The notes under the pieces were generated by a model. That model ran no database searches and had not been told where the DNA came from. It worked only from the letters and a program-made list of their open reading frames with translations. From assembly GCA_934700345.1 (NCBI GenBank), contig CAKUXP010000009.1, forward strand, positions 1-64,000: DNA of 64,000 nt, in the 5' to 3' direction. This document shows, in pieces, positions 7,737 through 15,812 of the stretch; position 1 is the stretch's first letter, and every line of letters starts with the position of its first letter. Both the position numbers and the translations under genes were made by a program. This DNA comes from an uncultured Fibrobacter sp. GTDB lineage: Bacteria; Fibrobacterota; Fibrobacteria; Fibrobacterales; Fibrobacteraceae.

Positions 7737-8780
7737 ATGACAGTTTTAGAGAAAAAACAATGTATCATTGTTGTAGATACTTGCATTATCTTAAACCGCC
7801 CAAATATTCTTTCCGATCTTCTAAGCCATAAAGAAATAGGGAAAATTATTATTCCTAATGTGGTTATTTCCGAGCTCAATTATCAGAAAGATTATGGGAA
7901 AAAGCAATCGGCTTGGTTAGCGATGGTTTCCATAGAAAAACTTCTTAAAAATTACCCAAATAGACTTTCCATTTACAGGAAAAAAGACATTTCTGGCATC
8001 AATGATGAAAAAATAATTTCCGTAGCAAAACAAATCAAAAAATGTCATAGTAATGTCATGACATATCTGCTTACAGACGACATCTACTTTTCCTTAGCAG
8101 CCCCAATAGCACCCAATTTAGAAGTAATTTCTTCAAAAAATTTTTATGCAAAATTTTTTGCTCCGAATCTAAATTTTAACAAACAAGCATCTTTTCGCTT
8201 TTTTGCTGCAGTAAAACAAAACAATATTGACGAAATCAAAAATCTTTTTCATGAAAATATCAATCCAAATATTATAGATCCTAAAACAGGATACACCCCT
8301 CTTATTCAAAGTGTTCGTAACAAATCCAAATCTATAATAGAATTTCTTATGCAAATTCCAAGCATTGACCTTAATCTCTGCGACAACGCAAAATATAGGC
8401 TTCCAGCCATAAGTCACGCAGTTCAATCTGGAAGATTAGATATCATCGAAATGCTTGTAAAAAATGGAGCGGATATAGACTGTCAATCGCAAGGGAAAAA
8501 TCTAGGCAACACACCTCTGATGATTTCCGCTTGGCATGGCAAAACAGACTATGTTCAATATTTTTGCAATCAAGGCGCCAGCCTCAATCAACAAGATTCA
8601 AATGGATTCACCGCTCTCATTAAGTCCTGCATTAAAAATCATGCCAATTGTGCAAAAATACTTTATCCCATTTCAGATCTTAAAATAAGAAGCTTTGAAG
8701 GACTTACAGCCAAAGACTATGCATACAAAACGAAAAATTTAGAATTAATCAATATTTTCAAGGAAAACTATAATGATTGA
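7737..8780 (+). CDS. PIN-domain nuclease fused to ankyrin repeats
   Basis: 347 aa. Residues 9-130 form a PIN domain with its acidic residues in place: Asp14 (VVDTC), Glu46 (VISELN), Asp90 (GINDEKI) and Asp114/115 (LLTDD). PIN domains are metal-dependent RNases (less often DNases). From about 155 to 345 there are four to five ankyrin repeats (TPLIQSV, TPLMISAWHG, TALIKSC signatures), which normally bind proteins. The fusion suggests a nuclease whose activity or target is controlled by a partner. First gene of a four-gene unit: its end overlaps the radical SAM gene by 8 bp. The sequence is much more AT-rich than the genes before it (27% G+C in 8101-8160 by direct count), suggesting acquisition by transfer. 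Confidence 0.85.
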   Translation: MTVLEKKQCIIVVDTCIILNRPNILSDLLSHKEIGKIIIPNVVISELNYQKDYGKKQSAWLAMVSIEKLLKNYPNRLSIYRKKDISGINDEKIISVAKQIKKCHSNVMTYLLTDDIYFSLAAPIAPNLEVISSKNFYAKFFAPNLNFNKQASFRFFAAVKQNNIDEIKNLFHENINPNIIDPKTGYTPLIQSVRNKSKSIIEFLMQIPSIDLNLCDNAKYRLPAISHAVQSGRLDIIEMLVKNGADIDCQSQGKNLGNTPLMISAWHGKTDYVQYFCNQGASLNQQDSNGFTALIKSCIKNHANCAKILYPISDLKIRSFEGLTAKDYAYKTKNLELINIFKENYND

Positions 8781-9681
8781 TCGGGTTTGCATTTCTCTTT
8801 CAAGCAAATGTCAACTTCACTGCAGTTATTGCCATTTCGACACTCATATTGATAAAAAGCAAATAAAAGAAATCAACGAAACAGACGCCCTTAAAATAAT
8901 CACAAATATTTACCAATACGCCTCAGCTAACCATAAAACAATTAAGGTAGGTCTTGTAGGATCTGGAGAGCCTCTGATACGATTCGAGTTAATCAAAGCA
9001 ATCGTCAATACAACCAAGGAAATAGATCCAGAAAATCTCTTAAATTTTTACACAATTTCCAACGGCATATACTTTAACGAAAATATTTGCAAATGGTTCT
9101 TTGATAATCGCCATCTTATCAAACTTTGTTTTTCTTTGGATGGTAATAGAAAAATTCACGATTTTTGCCGGAAAACAATTAAAGGGAAAGGCTCCTTTAC
9201 TGATGTCATGAAAGCAGTAAAAATTTATAAAGGTGTTTTCCTAAATGCCCCTCCCATAAACGCAACAGTTCATAAAGAAACCTTGCGCAATGCAAAAGAA
9301 GTGCTAGATTTTTTTGAAAAGAACTTTAGAGAAATAACCTTTTCTCGACTAGTTGATATAACTTCGCCACAATTATTTATAAGCAAACAGGATTACACAA
9401 AATTTATGGAACTTGCAAAAAACAGGAATCTCTCCCTTAGACAATTCAAGACTAAAAAATACGACTGCACTATGTATGGTCAACTTTGTGGAGTAGGCAG
9501 AACCAATATTTACTTTGACAACGAAAAAGTTTACCCATGCGCAAGATTTGTTGGGAACTCAAAATATGAGTTAGGCAATTCAACAGATTCTATCGAATCT
9601 ATTGAAAAATATATGACAAAAACTATCACCCCCTGTGTAGATGGTTTGTGTTTTTTCGACACAAATAGGTCCATTATATGA
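8773..9681 (+). CDS. Radical SAM protein with a SPASM-like C-terminal region
   Basis: 302 aa. The N terminus has the iron-sulphur/SAM motif CxxxCxxC (Cys13, Cys17, Cys20), followed by the glycine-rich GSGEPL motif near residue 72. The C terminus has CGVGR...VYPCARF...LGN and a final C-x4-C pair, the layout of SPASM or twitch domains that hold auxiliary Fe-S clusters. Such enzymes modify peptides or small molecules by radical chemistry. It overlaps the PIN-ankyrin gene by 8 bp and the kinase-HAD gene by 4 bp, so all are co-translated. The substrate is unknown. It lacks features that would place it with viperins, so production of a chain-terminating nucleotide is not supported. Confidence 0.88.
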   Translation: MIDRVCISLSSKCQLHCSYCHFDTHIDKKQIKEINETDALKIITNIYQYASANHKTIKVGLVGSGEPLIRFELIKAIVNTTKEIDPENLLNFYTISNGIYFNENICKWFFDNRHLIKLCFSLDGNRKIHDFCRKTIKGKGSFTDVMKAVKIYKGVFLNAPPINATVHKETLRNAKEVLDFFEKNFREITFSRLVDITSPQLFISKQDYTKFMELAKNRNLSLRQFKTKKYDCTMYGQLCGVGRTNIYFDNEKVYPCARFVGNSKYELGNSTDSIESIEKYMTKTITPCVDGLCFFDTNRSII

Positions 9682-10868
9682 AGTATGCTATCTACGGAAT
9701 TTCTTGTTGTGGCAAAGACACTCTTATCAACAACCTTCTCGATTCTAACAATTTTTTGGGTTATACACATCCAGAAGGTTCAAAATCATTGAACAACATT
9801 TCCTTGAAAATCTACGGAAGACTTTTTAAAGAAATATCAAGTAGAAGCCAAAAAGACATTCGAGACAAATATGCCGAGATATTAGACAAAGAAAGAAACA
9901 TTTTTTCAGATGGGCATTACTGTTTTCCCGGAAAAAATCATTATGATATTGTTTTTACAGAGAAAGACGCAAAGTGTTACGATGCTTTTTTTTATCTAAA
10001 AACAAACCCTGAAGAAATCAAGAAACGCATAAGCAACTCGAACAAAAACCAACAGTACGCCAATCTAACAATTAGTGACTTGGCAATTTGGCAACAAAAA
10101 GAAATTAACGATCTCCAAGATATTTGTTTTAACATCAATAAAGATTTCATCATTTTTGATAATGATTTCAACAATACGCTAAATTTTATTGATAAATACA
10201 ACAAAAACTACAGAATAATCAATAGCAGACAACAAGCAATCCGCCTTGCAAACAAATGCAAAGCCATTTCAAAAGAAAATAAAAAAATCGCTCTTTTTGA
10301 CTGCGACCGAACAATTATAGCGGAAGATTCTGGAACTATTTTTTTTAACGCAAACAATGCATCTTTGAATTCCGTCAAGGAAATATTTAAGGATGATTGT
10401 TATACACAGTATCAATTTTGGAAATACCACAATCTCTATAAAAATTTCACAGAACATCCTTCCATTTTTCAATACAGCATCAATCCAATTATTGAAGAAT
10501 CCATCAAAAAACTAAGGAAAGAACAATTTTTTATCATTGGAATTACTTCAGGCATTGGCGAAATTTGGCGTCAAATTAATAAGAGGCAAAAGCTTGTTGA
10601 TTTAATGATAAGCAGTACTCCTCATCTCATCATATCCAATTTTACAAAAGGCTTTCTAGTAAAGTTTTTATCCAAGGATTGCGAAGTTTTTGCTTGTGGC
10701 GATAGCTTAGCCGATATATATATGCTAGAAAGCGCCAATAACGGAATCATTTTTGCGCCAGGAAAACTTCGTCCATCGATCCAAGAATATCTAGACAGCC
10801 ACCCCAAAACAAATATCAAGCAATTTAAGCAAAATCCAAATCAATATCAAAATATAGAGGCAATATAA
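9678..10868 (+). CDS. P-loop kinase fused to a HAD-family phosphatase
   Basis: 396 aa in two parts. Residues 1-190 are a P-loop kinase with Walker A GxxxxGKDT (Gly7-Thr15) and a lid-like Lys/Arg region near 115, of the nucleotide/nucleoside kinase type. Residues 200-385 are a HAD phosphatase of the SerB-like group: DCDRT at 208-212 (nucleophile Asp208, acid/base Asp210), a TSG motif near 289, and GDSLAD at 341-346. A kinase and phosphatase in one chain recalls T4-type polynucleotide kinase-phosphatase, although this HAD subtype fits small metabolites better. ATGA overlap with the radical SAM gene and a 1-bp (TAATG) overlap with the next gene. Confidence 0.85.
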   Translation: MKYAIYGISCCGKDTLINNLLDSNNFLGYTHPEGSKSLNNISLKIYGRLFKEISSRSQKDIRDKYAEILDKERNIFSDGHYCFPGKNHYDIVFTEKDAKCYDAFFYLKTNPEEIKKRISNSNKNQQYANLTISDLAIWQQKEINDLQDICFNINKDFIIFDNDFNNTLNFIDKYNKNYRIINSRQQAIRLANKCKAISKENKKIALFDCDRTIIAEDSGTIFFNANNASLNSVKEIFKDDCYTQYQFWKYHNLYKNFTEHPSIFQYSINPIIEESIKKLRKEQFFIIGITSGIGEIWRQINKRQKLVDLMISSTPHLIISNFTKGFLVKFLSKDCEVFACGDSLADIYMLESANNGIIFAPGKLRPSIQEYLDSHPKTNIKQFKQNPNQYQNIEAI

Positions 10869-11425
10869 TGATTTACACACTTACCGATATCGAAAATAGT
10901 TCTCATATAAAAGAAATGATATCCATTTGTAAAAGCGACTCTCAAGTAACAGGTTCAAAACTGCGTTTAGCTCACTATAGTTTAGGTAGAGAACTGACAA
11001 AAGCATTCGAATTAAAATTGCAAAGTCCCATCATAATTTGCTTTTTGCGTGCAGGTATTCCGTTCTCTTTAGGTGTAGCAGATATTTTAGATTGCCCTAT
11101 ACTTTTTTACGATGATAAAAATGCTTCCTGTTTTTTTCAACAACAAGCGAAACAACTGAGAAATAAATTCCTCGTATTGATTGATTCTGTAATCAATACC
11201 GGAAAAGGGATTCTCAAGGTTCTTGAAAATCTAGAAAGAACCCCTAAAAACACTTTAATAATGACAAATGTTCTTTGCGACAAAGCAATCAAAAAACTTA
11301 GCGCTTATGAAATTTTTACCGTCCGAATTTCACAAAACTCTTTCATAGGAACCAATATAAAGGTTCAAAACGAAAATAAAGGTCCCGACACAGGAGATCG
11401 ACTATTTAAAACAGGTTTATACTAA
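10868..11425 (+). CDS. Uracil-phosphoribosyltransferase-like enzyme
   Basis: 185 aa. CFLRAGIPFSLGV matches the ILRAGL segment of uracil phosphoribosyltransferases, LIDSVINTGKG is the PRPP-binding loop, and the C-terminal PDTGDRLFKT matches the GDAGDRxFGT signature of that family. It is shorter than a housekeeping Upp (about 208 aa) and the PRPP loop differs (usual DPMLATGGS), so the base it acts on may not be uracil. It would couple a base to ribose-5-phosphate or split such a nucleotide. Last gene of the four-gene unit; the start codon shares a base with the previous stop. Confidence 0.82.
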   Translation: MIYTLTDIENSSHIKEMISICKSDSQVTGSKLRLAHYSLGRELTKAFELKLQSPIIICFLRAGIPFSLGVADILDCPILFYDDKNASCFFQQQAKQLRNKFLVLIDSVINTGKGILKVLENLERTPKNTLIMTNVLCDKAIKKLSAYEIFTVRISQNSFIGTNIKVQNENKGPDTGDRLFKTGLY

Positions 11426-11447
11426 TCTAAAAAAAGGAGATAAAACC

Positions 11448-11840
11448 ATGAAAACACAGAAAATCATTCTCTTCGCATTTATTGCGGCAAACCTCTCTTA
11501 CGCATTAGGCTTCAATTGTCTAAATAAACGTTTCAGCAGAGAAATGGAATTTCTCTTGATGAACCAATGTATGGGAAGTTACGAATGGATGAGCGAAGAT
11601 CAATACAAACAAAAACTCAACGCTTGTTCCTGTTACCTCGGAAGCCTAGCCTGTGAATATGACGGAGATGATGAAAAGTTAAAAAAAGCCGTAGAGTCCA
11701 AAAGCATCATAGAGAACGATGAAAAGAAATACAAATCCTGCCTTGAAAATAAAGAAACAAAAGGCAACGGGAAAATGTTAAAAGCATTAACCGAAGCAGT
11801 AAAAGCTGGAACAAAAGCATTTCTAGAAGATAAGAACTAA
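11448..11840 (+). CDS. Exported small Cys-containing protein
   Basis: 130 aa with a signal peptide (MKTQKIILFAFIAANLSYA) and a strong AAAAGGAG site. The mature protein is helical and charged, with five Cys including CSCYLGSLAC. It follows the phosphoribosyltransferase gene by 22 bp and precedes the next gene by 1 bp. No family recognised. Its AT-rich composition matches the four-gene unit, so it may belong to the same acquired segment. A role in that system is only inference from position. Confidence 0.55.
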   Translation: MKTQKIILFAFIAANLSYALGFNCLNKRFSREMEFLLMNQCMGSYEWMSEDQYKQKLNACSCYLGSLACEYDGDDEKLKKAVESKSIIENDEKKYKSCLENKETKGNGKMLKALTEAVKAGTKAFLEDKN

Positions 11841-11841
11841 T

Positions 11842-12303
11842 ATGGAGAATGACATCATTAATAAAATCGACGCTTTCATTGAAGTTTGCCAAGAGGAAAT
11901 CAAAAAAGAAAAGAGGAAAAGCTCCGACGAAAAACATCGGAAAGAAAAACAATATCAAATGGAGCTACAAAGCAAAGCTCTTAAAAAATATGTTTCGTCT
12001 GGTAAACGTTTCGGTTTCGAATCATGCGTAATAGATTGTTTTGGCGAAAGCAGTAAAGAAGCGTACAAGGCCTGCAGAAAACGAATTACAGATCCTAAAA
12101 AGAATGCTACCCAAGAAGATTATAAAAAGATGGAATTACTCTATAACGAAATGCAAGAAATTTACAAGCGTCCCAATTCTTTCTATAAATGTCCTGAATT
12201 ACCATCTGGGACAACGCTTCTATCATCACACTTAATGAATTTAATGGGAAAAATATCCAGACATCTTGACAAGCAAATACAGAATTCAAACAACAAGGAT
12301 TAA
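11842..12303 (+). CDS. Hypothetical charged cytoplasmic protein
   Basis: 153 aa, highly charged (Lys/Glu-rich first 50 residues, likely helical), without a signal peptide. Central CVIDCFGESSKEAYKAC carries three Cys and a fourth follows in KCPE. The Cys placement loosely recalls the preceding exported protein. It starts 1 bp after the previous stop and ends 2 bp before the next start, so the three genes 11448-12740 form one unit. No domain recognised. Confidence 0.5.
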   Translation: MENDIINKIDAFIEVCQEEIKKEKRKSSDEKHRKEKQYQMELQSKALKKYVSSGKRFGFESCVIDCFGESSKEAYKACRKRITDPKKNATQEDYKKMELLYNEMQEIYKRPNSFYKCPELPSGTTLLSSHLMNLMGKISRHLDKQIQNSNNKD

Positions 12304-12305
12304 CG

Positions 12306-12740
12306 ATGCTCCCTATTTTTGAACAACTCATTCCCTACTTTAAGACTTGGCTAAAGGCTTTTATTCCCGGAGTTATTTTTGCCTATTTATCCAGCAAGTT
12401 GCTCGATACGGAATTTGCCACGGAGATTATTTTCTACGACCTAATCATCCTTTTCATCATCGGGAAAATTTTAATTCAATCCGGTTCTTTAATCATCGAA
12501 ATCATTACCGATATTTTTTCAATCGACACCAATTTACAGCCGGAGAATTTCAAACATTTAAAATACATATTCGCTTCCGCTTGCGGAATCTTCGCCATTT
12601 TGATTATCTGCTGGATTTGCAATTACATTTCATCCCATTTTTTCGCTAAAGACATTAAAGACTACTATTACTTGCTATTAATCATCCTAGGATTCATCAC
12701 GTCAATTGTTTCATTTGTCACGAAAGCGACAAAGCGATAA
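12306..12740 (+). CDS. Small integral membrane protein
   Basis: 144 aa with a hydrophobic N-terminal hairpin (about 15-66) and two long hydrophobic helices (about 87-112 and 118-139), so three to four membrane spans, and a short basic C terminus. No family recognised. It closes the AT-rich gene block. A small multi-spanning protein at the end of an accessory operon could be an effector, an immunity protein or a transport partner; the sequence does not decide. Confidence 0.55.
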   Translation: MLPIFEQLIPYFKTWLKAFIPGVIFAYLSSKLLDTEFATEIIFYDLIILFIIGKILIQSGSLIIEIITDIFSIDTNLQPENFKHLKYIFASACGIFAILIICWICNYISSHFFAKDIKDYYYLLLIILGFITSIVSFVTKATKR

Positions 12741-12989
12741 TTTACGACCTGTATTAAAAGCCTTTTTATCCTTCTTTGTGCAATCTAGTTTCATCCTCGA
12801 AGCTGTTTGCCATTAAAAATTTTTGTCAAAAATCAAAGTTCGAAATTTGCTATAAAATTTCGTTCCCTATCATTGTCCCTTTTTGTCCCCTGAGCGGTCT
12901 CTAAATTTAAGAATGTCAAGAAGAGAAATCTTCCCGACAACAAAACCTCTTCGCAGTAGCGAAATACAACATCAAACAAAAGGAACAAT
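12741..12989 (+). promoter_or_regulatory. Leader of the HicA-like/helicase genes with a candidate -10 box
   Basis: 249 bp without a gene. TATAAA at 12851-12856 is a plausible -10 with only a weak -35 (TTGTCA lies too far upstream at 22 bp). The following leader contains a C/T-rich stretch with two TGTCCC copies (12875-12890) and ends in AAAAGGAAC before the ATG at 12990. I see no clear terminator for the preceding membrane-protein gene. Confidence 0.3.
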
Positions 12990-13220
12990 ATGAGAAAACT
13001 ATCCGCCAACAAAGACATCAATAAGATGTGCGATAAAATTCTTGGAACGCGTCGTTGGAAAGTGAAACGCCACGAAAAGCACATCATTCTTCGGCATTTC
13101 CAAGGAAAAATACTTATCGTCCCTTCCACGCCCGGCGATTGCAAAGCCTTTGCGAATTTTGAAAGCTGCTATAAAAAGCTTCTTAGAAAAATTCTCGTTT
13201 GCGCAGGCGTCATTCTTTAA
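12990..13220 (+). CDS. HicA-like small protein (dsRBD-fold)
   Basis: 76 aa. The order Trp23, Lys30-His31, Gly39-Lys40 and VPSTP (44-48), then a C-terminal Leu-Arg-Lys helix, resembles HicA/YcfA-type small proteins, which adopt a double-stranded-RNA-binding fold and, in toxins, use a conserved His to cleave mRNA. His31 would be the equivalent residue. No HicB-type antitoxin follows; instead the helicase gene starts 18 bp later. It may therefore be an RNA- or DNA-binding subunit rather than a classical toxin. Family assignment is moderate because the protein is short and divergent. Confidence 0.5.
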   Translation: MRKLSANKDINKMCDKILGTRRWKVKRHEKHIILRHFQGKILIVPSTPGDCKAFANFESCYKKLLRKILVCAGVIL

Positions 13221-13238
13221 CGACAAGGAGTTTTAAAA

Positions 13239-15791
13239 ATGTGCACCATTAAAAATTATCTTGATACTCTTGACAAAGAAATACAGCTTCGTTTGAACGG
13301 ATATCAGACAACGCTTCTCGAAGCAAAGTTTGAAAAAAAGGATTGTGCCAGCTATGTCTATAGCCTGCACGAATCAAATCGGACAAGATCCAAATTTGAA
13401 GACATTTTAAACGCATTCAAACAAAATTTCGACAAGGGATTCGGCTGTTATCAGGTCCCTGAAAGGGATGTTCCCAAGGCGAAGTTACAGCCGAAAAACC
13501 TTTGTACCATTATCGGTTTTAAAAAGGATAAGGATGGAAACTCGGCGATGATATGGTTGAAAGAGAAGATCAAAGATGGTCATTTACTCTGCATTTCGCC
13601 ATCTATTACACAAATCGTAGCCGAAATTTCCGCATTGGAATACATTTGTCAAATTCAAGGTTCACTTAGCCCTATAACCCGTGATAGTGTTGAAAAGTTC
13701 AACAATCAGTATAGTTCGGCCAAAGAGATTCCAAAAGCACTTTCAAAACTTTTTTCGACAGAAAATCTGACATTGCCATCCTTTCAGGTAAAAGAAATTC
13801 CCGAAAATGAGTATGTCATTTTGAAAGATAATAATCGTCCGGGAAACAGCGAGCAGCGCAAATTTGTCTGTAACGCGCTCTCCACACCAGATTTTACAAT
13901 CAAAATCGGGCCTCCCGGTTCCGGAAAAACAACATCAATTGTAGAACTTATCATTCAATTGGTCAAACGGAGAAAAAGAATCCTTTTGGTCGCATCTACA
14001 AATGTCGCCGTTGACAATATCATTGAACGTCTCGCAAATCATCTGGACCTTGCCAGCATCAAACGTTATGGGAATGGCGAAAACGATCGTATCAGTCCTA
14101 TCGCCAAGCGTTTTATAGAGGGATCCGAATTCAAGAAGCAAGAAGCAAAAGCCCTGAAAAATCGGTTGAGCGAAATACCTGAAGAAGAACGTAGCGAGGA
14201 ACAAAAAGAACTGATCAAATGTTCCGATGTCAAAAACAACAATCTTCTTTACGAGATTCTTCAGGAAAATGCTCCGATTGTCACAGGAACAACTTTTGGA
14301 GCTTCCCTTGCTGAAATGAAAAAATTTCACAACCATGAAATAATTGAACCCCCCTTTGATTACATGATTCTCGATGAAGCGTCAAAAACAACGGTTCAGG
14401 AATTTCTTGTGCCAGCTGTTCTTTGCAAGCATTGGATTATCGTAGGCGACACCAAGCAGCTTTCTCCCTATGTAAGCGACGAAGATTTGGCAGAAAACGC
14501 AAAGATTTGCTACTCGGACAATCCGGAAAAGAATCTGGAATATCGCGTAGCATCCGACACGCTTCTCGCCAAAAAAGGAAACAAGTCTAGACAGACGGTC
14601 ATTCTCGTTGAAAAGGAATCTGAATACGATGCATATTTGTATCGTAAATACGCCCAAAAGAACAATGTTCTTTTTGCCGATGCGGACAAGGAAGAAGACG
14701 AAGTACTTCTTCCTTACGCAACCATCATCATCGGCTCGATTCCGTCGTTCAAAAGAAACCGGGGAAAAATTTCTCCGCGTATTACTACGGTTCGAATGGC
14801 TTGCGACAAAATGAACGGACGCATTCTCCACGAGGAAGAAATGCAACCTTGGCTGAGTATCGCCCGTTACAACCGAGAGAACATCTTCAATCGCTTGAAC
14901 GAGAATCATCCGCGGGAATGGTCGGATGAAATTTCCTGGCGCTTGATTCGGATGTTTGAGCAACGCAACAACATTGTCAATACAGACAAAAGTCCTCTTA
15001 AACGCCTGAGACAGGAAATCGCAGAATTGATTCCCGAAGCCGATGCGGAAGAATGCACAAAGAAACTTCAAATCTTTGAACAGATCTATCTTCCCTCATG
15101 CATGGAGCTTTTTCTTAACGGATTTGGAGCCTACAAGGATCTCACCGTCTTCCGCGGATTCCCAAAGGACATTCTCAACGAGCGTTGTATTGAACTTTCC
15201 TACCAGCATCGTTCGCATCCAGAAATTGCACAATTCGCCTCCAAGGAATTTTACGGAGGAACTGCGATGCTCTCCGAACACATGAATGAAAAACGGGAAT
15301 GGAAATACCGTCGATTTAAACATCATATTCACTGGGAACACATCAAGGGAAAGTGCGATGCCAAGAATCGTAACAAAAAGGAACAGGACTGGATTGAACA
15401 GGAACTAAAAGAATTCTGTAAATTCGCAAAACACCACTTCCAAAAGGACAAATCAAAATTTTCCGTCGCCGTGCTGTCTTTTTACAAGGAACAAGCCGAA
15501 GAACTGAAAAAGATTTGCAATCGTGTATTCAAAGACTCCAAAAAGTTTGTCGAATACAGTGCCGGTTCTGTAGATTCCTTCCAAGGGCATGAAGCAGACA
15601 TTGTCTTTTTGAGTTATAGCAATCAAGTTCCCACTTGCTTTATTGAAGCTCCCAATCGTTTGAATGTCGCCATTACCCGTGCCCGCTATATGATGGTTCA
15701 TGTCGGCAACTGGAATGCGATGAGTAAAAGCGAGGGCGCGCTCGGTCGCATTGTACAAAAAATGAAACCTTTCACAAACAATCTTAAATAA
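13239..15791 (+). CDS. Superfamily 1 (UPF1/DNA2-like) helicase with a large insert
   Basis: 850 aa with all main SF1 motifs: Walker A GPPGSGKT (224-231), DEAS (379-382), GDTKQLSP (403-410), YQHRSHP (655-661), VDSFQGHEADIVF (778-790) and NVAITRARY (809-817). The first 200 residues match nothing I recognise. About 240 residues separate the GDTKQLSP and QHRSHP motifs, far more than in compact UPF1-like helicases, and the inserted part includes a segment like a nucleotide-binding or DUF-type fold (VILVEKESEYDAYLYRKYA). Helicases of this group act on RNA or DNA and occur in several phage-defence systems. It lies between a HicA-like gene (18 bp) and a winged-helix gene (21 bp). Confidence 0.85.
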   Translation: MCTIKNYLDTLDKEIQLRLNGYQTTLLEAKFEKKDCASYVYSLHESNRTRSKFEDILNAFKQNFDKGFGCYQVPERDVPKAKLQPKNLCTIIGFKKDKDGNSAMIWLKEKIKDGHLLCISPSITQIVAEISALEYICQIQGSLSPITRDSVEKFNNQYSSAKEIPKALSKLFSTENLTLPSFQVKEIPENEYVILKDNNRPGNSEQRKFVCNALSTPDFTIKIGPPGSGKTTSIVELIIQLVKRRKRILLVASTNVAVDNIIERLANHLDLASIKRYGNGENDRISPIAKRFIEGSEFKKQEAKALKNRLSEIPEEERSEEQKELIKCSDVKNNNLLYEILQENAPIVTGTTFGASLAEMKKFHNHEIIEPPFDYMILDEASKTTVQEFLVPAVLCKHWIIVGDTKQLSPYVSDEDLAENAKICYSDNPEKNLEYRVASDTLLAKKGNKSRQTVILVEKESEYDAYLYRKYAQKNNVLFADADKEEDEVLLPYATIIIGSIPSFKRNRGKISPRITTVRMACDKMNGRILHEEEMQPWLSIARYNRENIFNRLNENHPREWSDEISWRLIRMFEQRNNIVNTDKSPLKRLRQEIAELIPEADAEECTKKLQIFEQIYLPSCMELFLNGFGAYKDLTVFRGFPKDILNERCIELSYQHRSHPEIAQFASKEFYGGTAMLSEHMNEKREWKYRRFKHHIHWEHIKGKCDAKNRNKKEQDWIEQELKEFCKFAKHHFQKDKSKFSVAVLSFYKEQAEELKKICNRVFKDSKKFVEYSAGSVDSFQGHEADIVFLSYSNQVPTCFIEAPNRLNVAITRARYMMVHVGNWNAMSKSEGALGRIVQKMKPFTNNLK

Positions 15792-15812
15792 CAATCATAA
15801 GGAGAACATTTC

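Noticed and set aside
8773..9681. Possible prokaryotic viperin, with a nucleotide kinase next to it
   Set aside because: The radical SAM protein has a SPASM-like Cys-rich C terminus and lacks viperin-like sequence around the Fe-S motif.
2085..12917. Shared leader motif: ATTGTCCC followed by ATGTC..GAA at 2085-2125 and at 12872-12920
   Set aside because: Only 8 and 5 bases match, and the spacing differs (31 against 41 bp). This is too weak to call a common element without a genome search.
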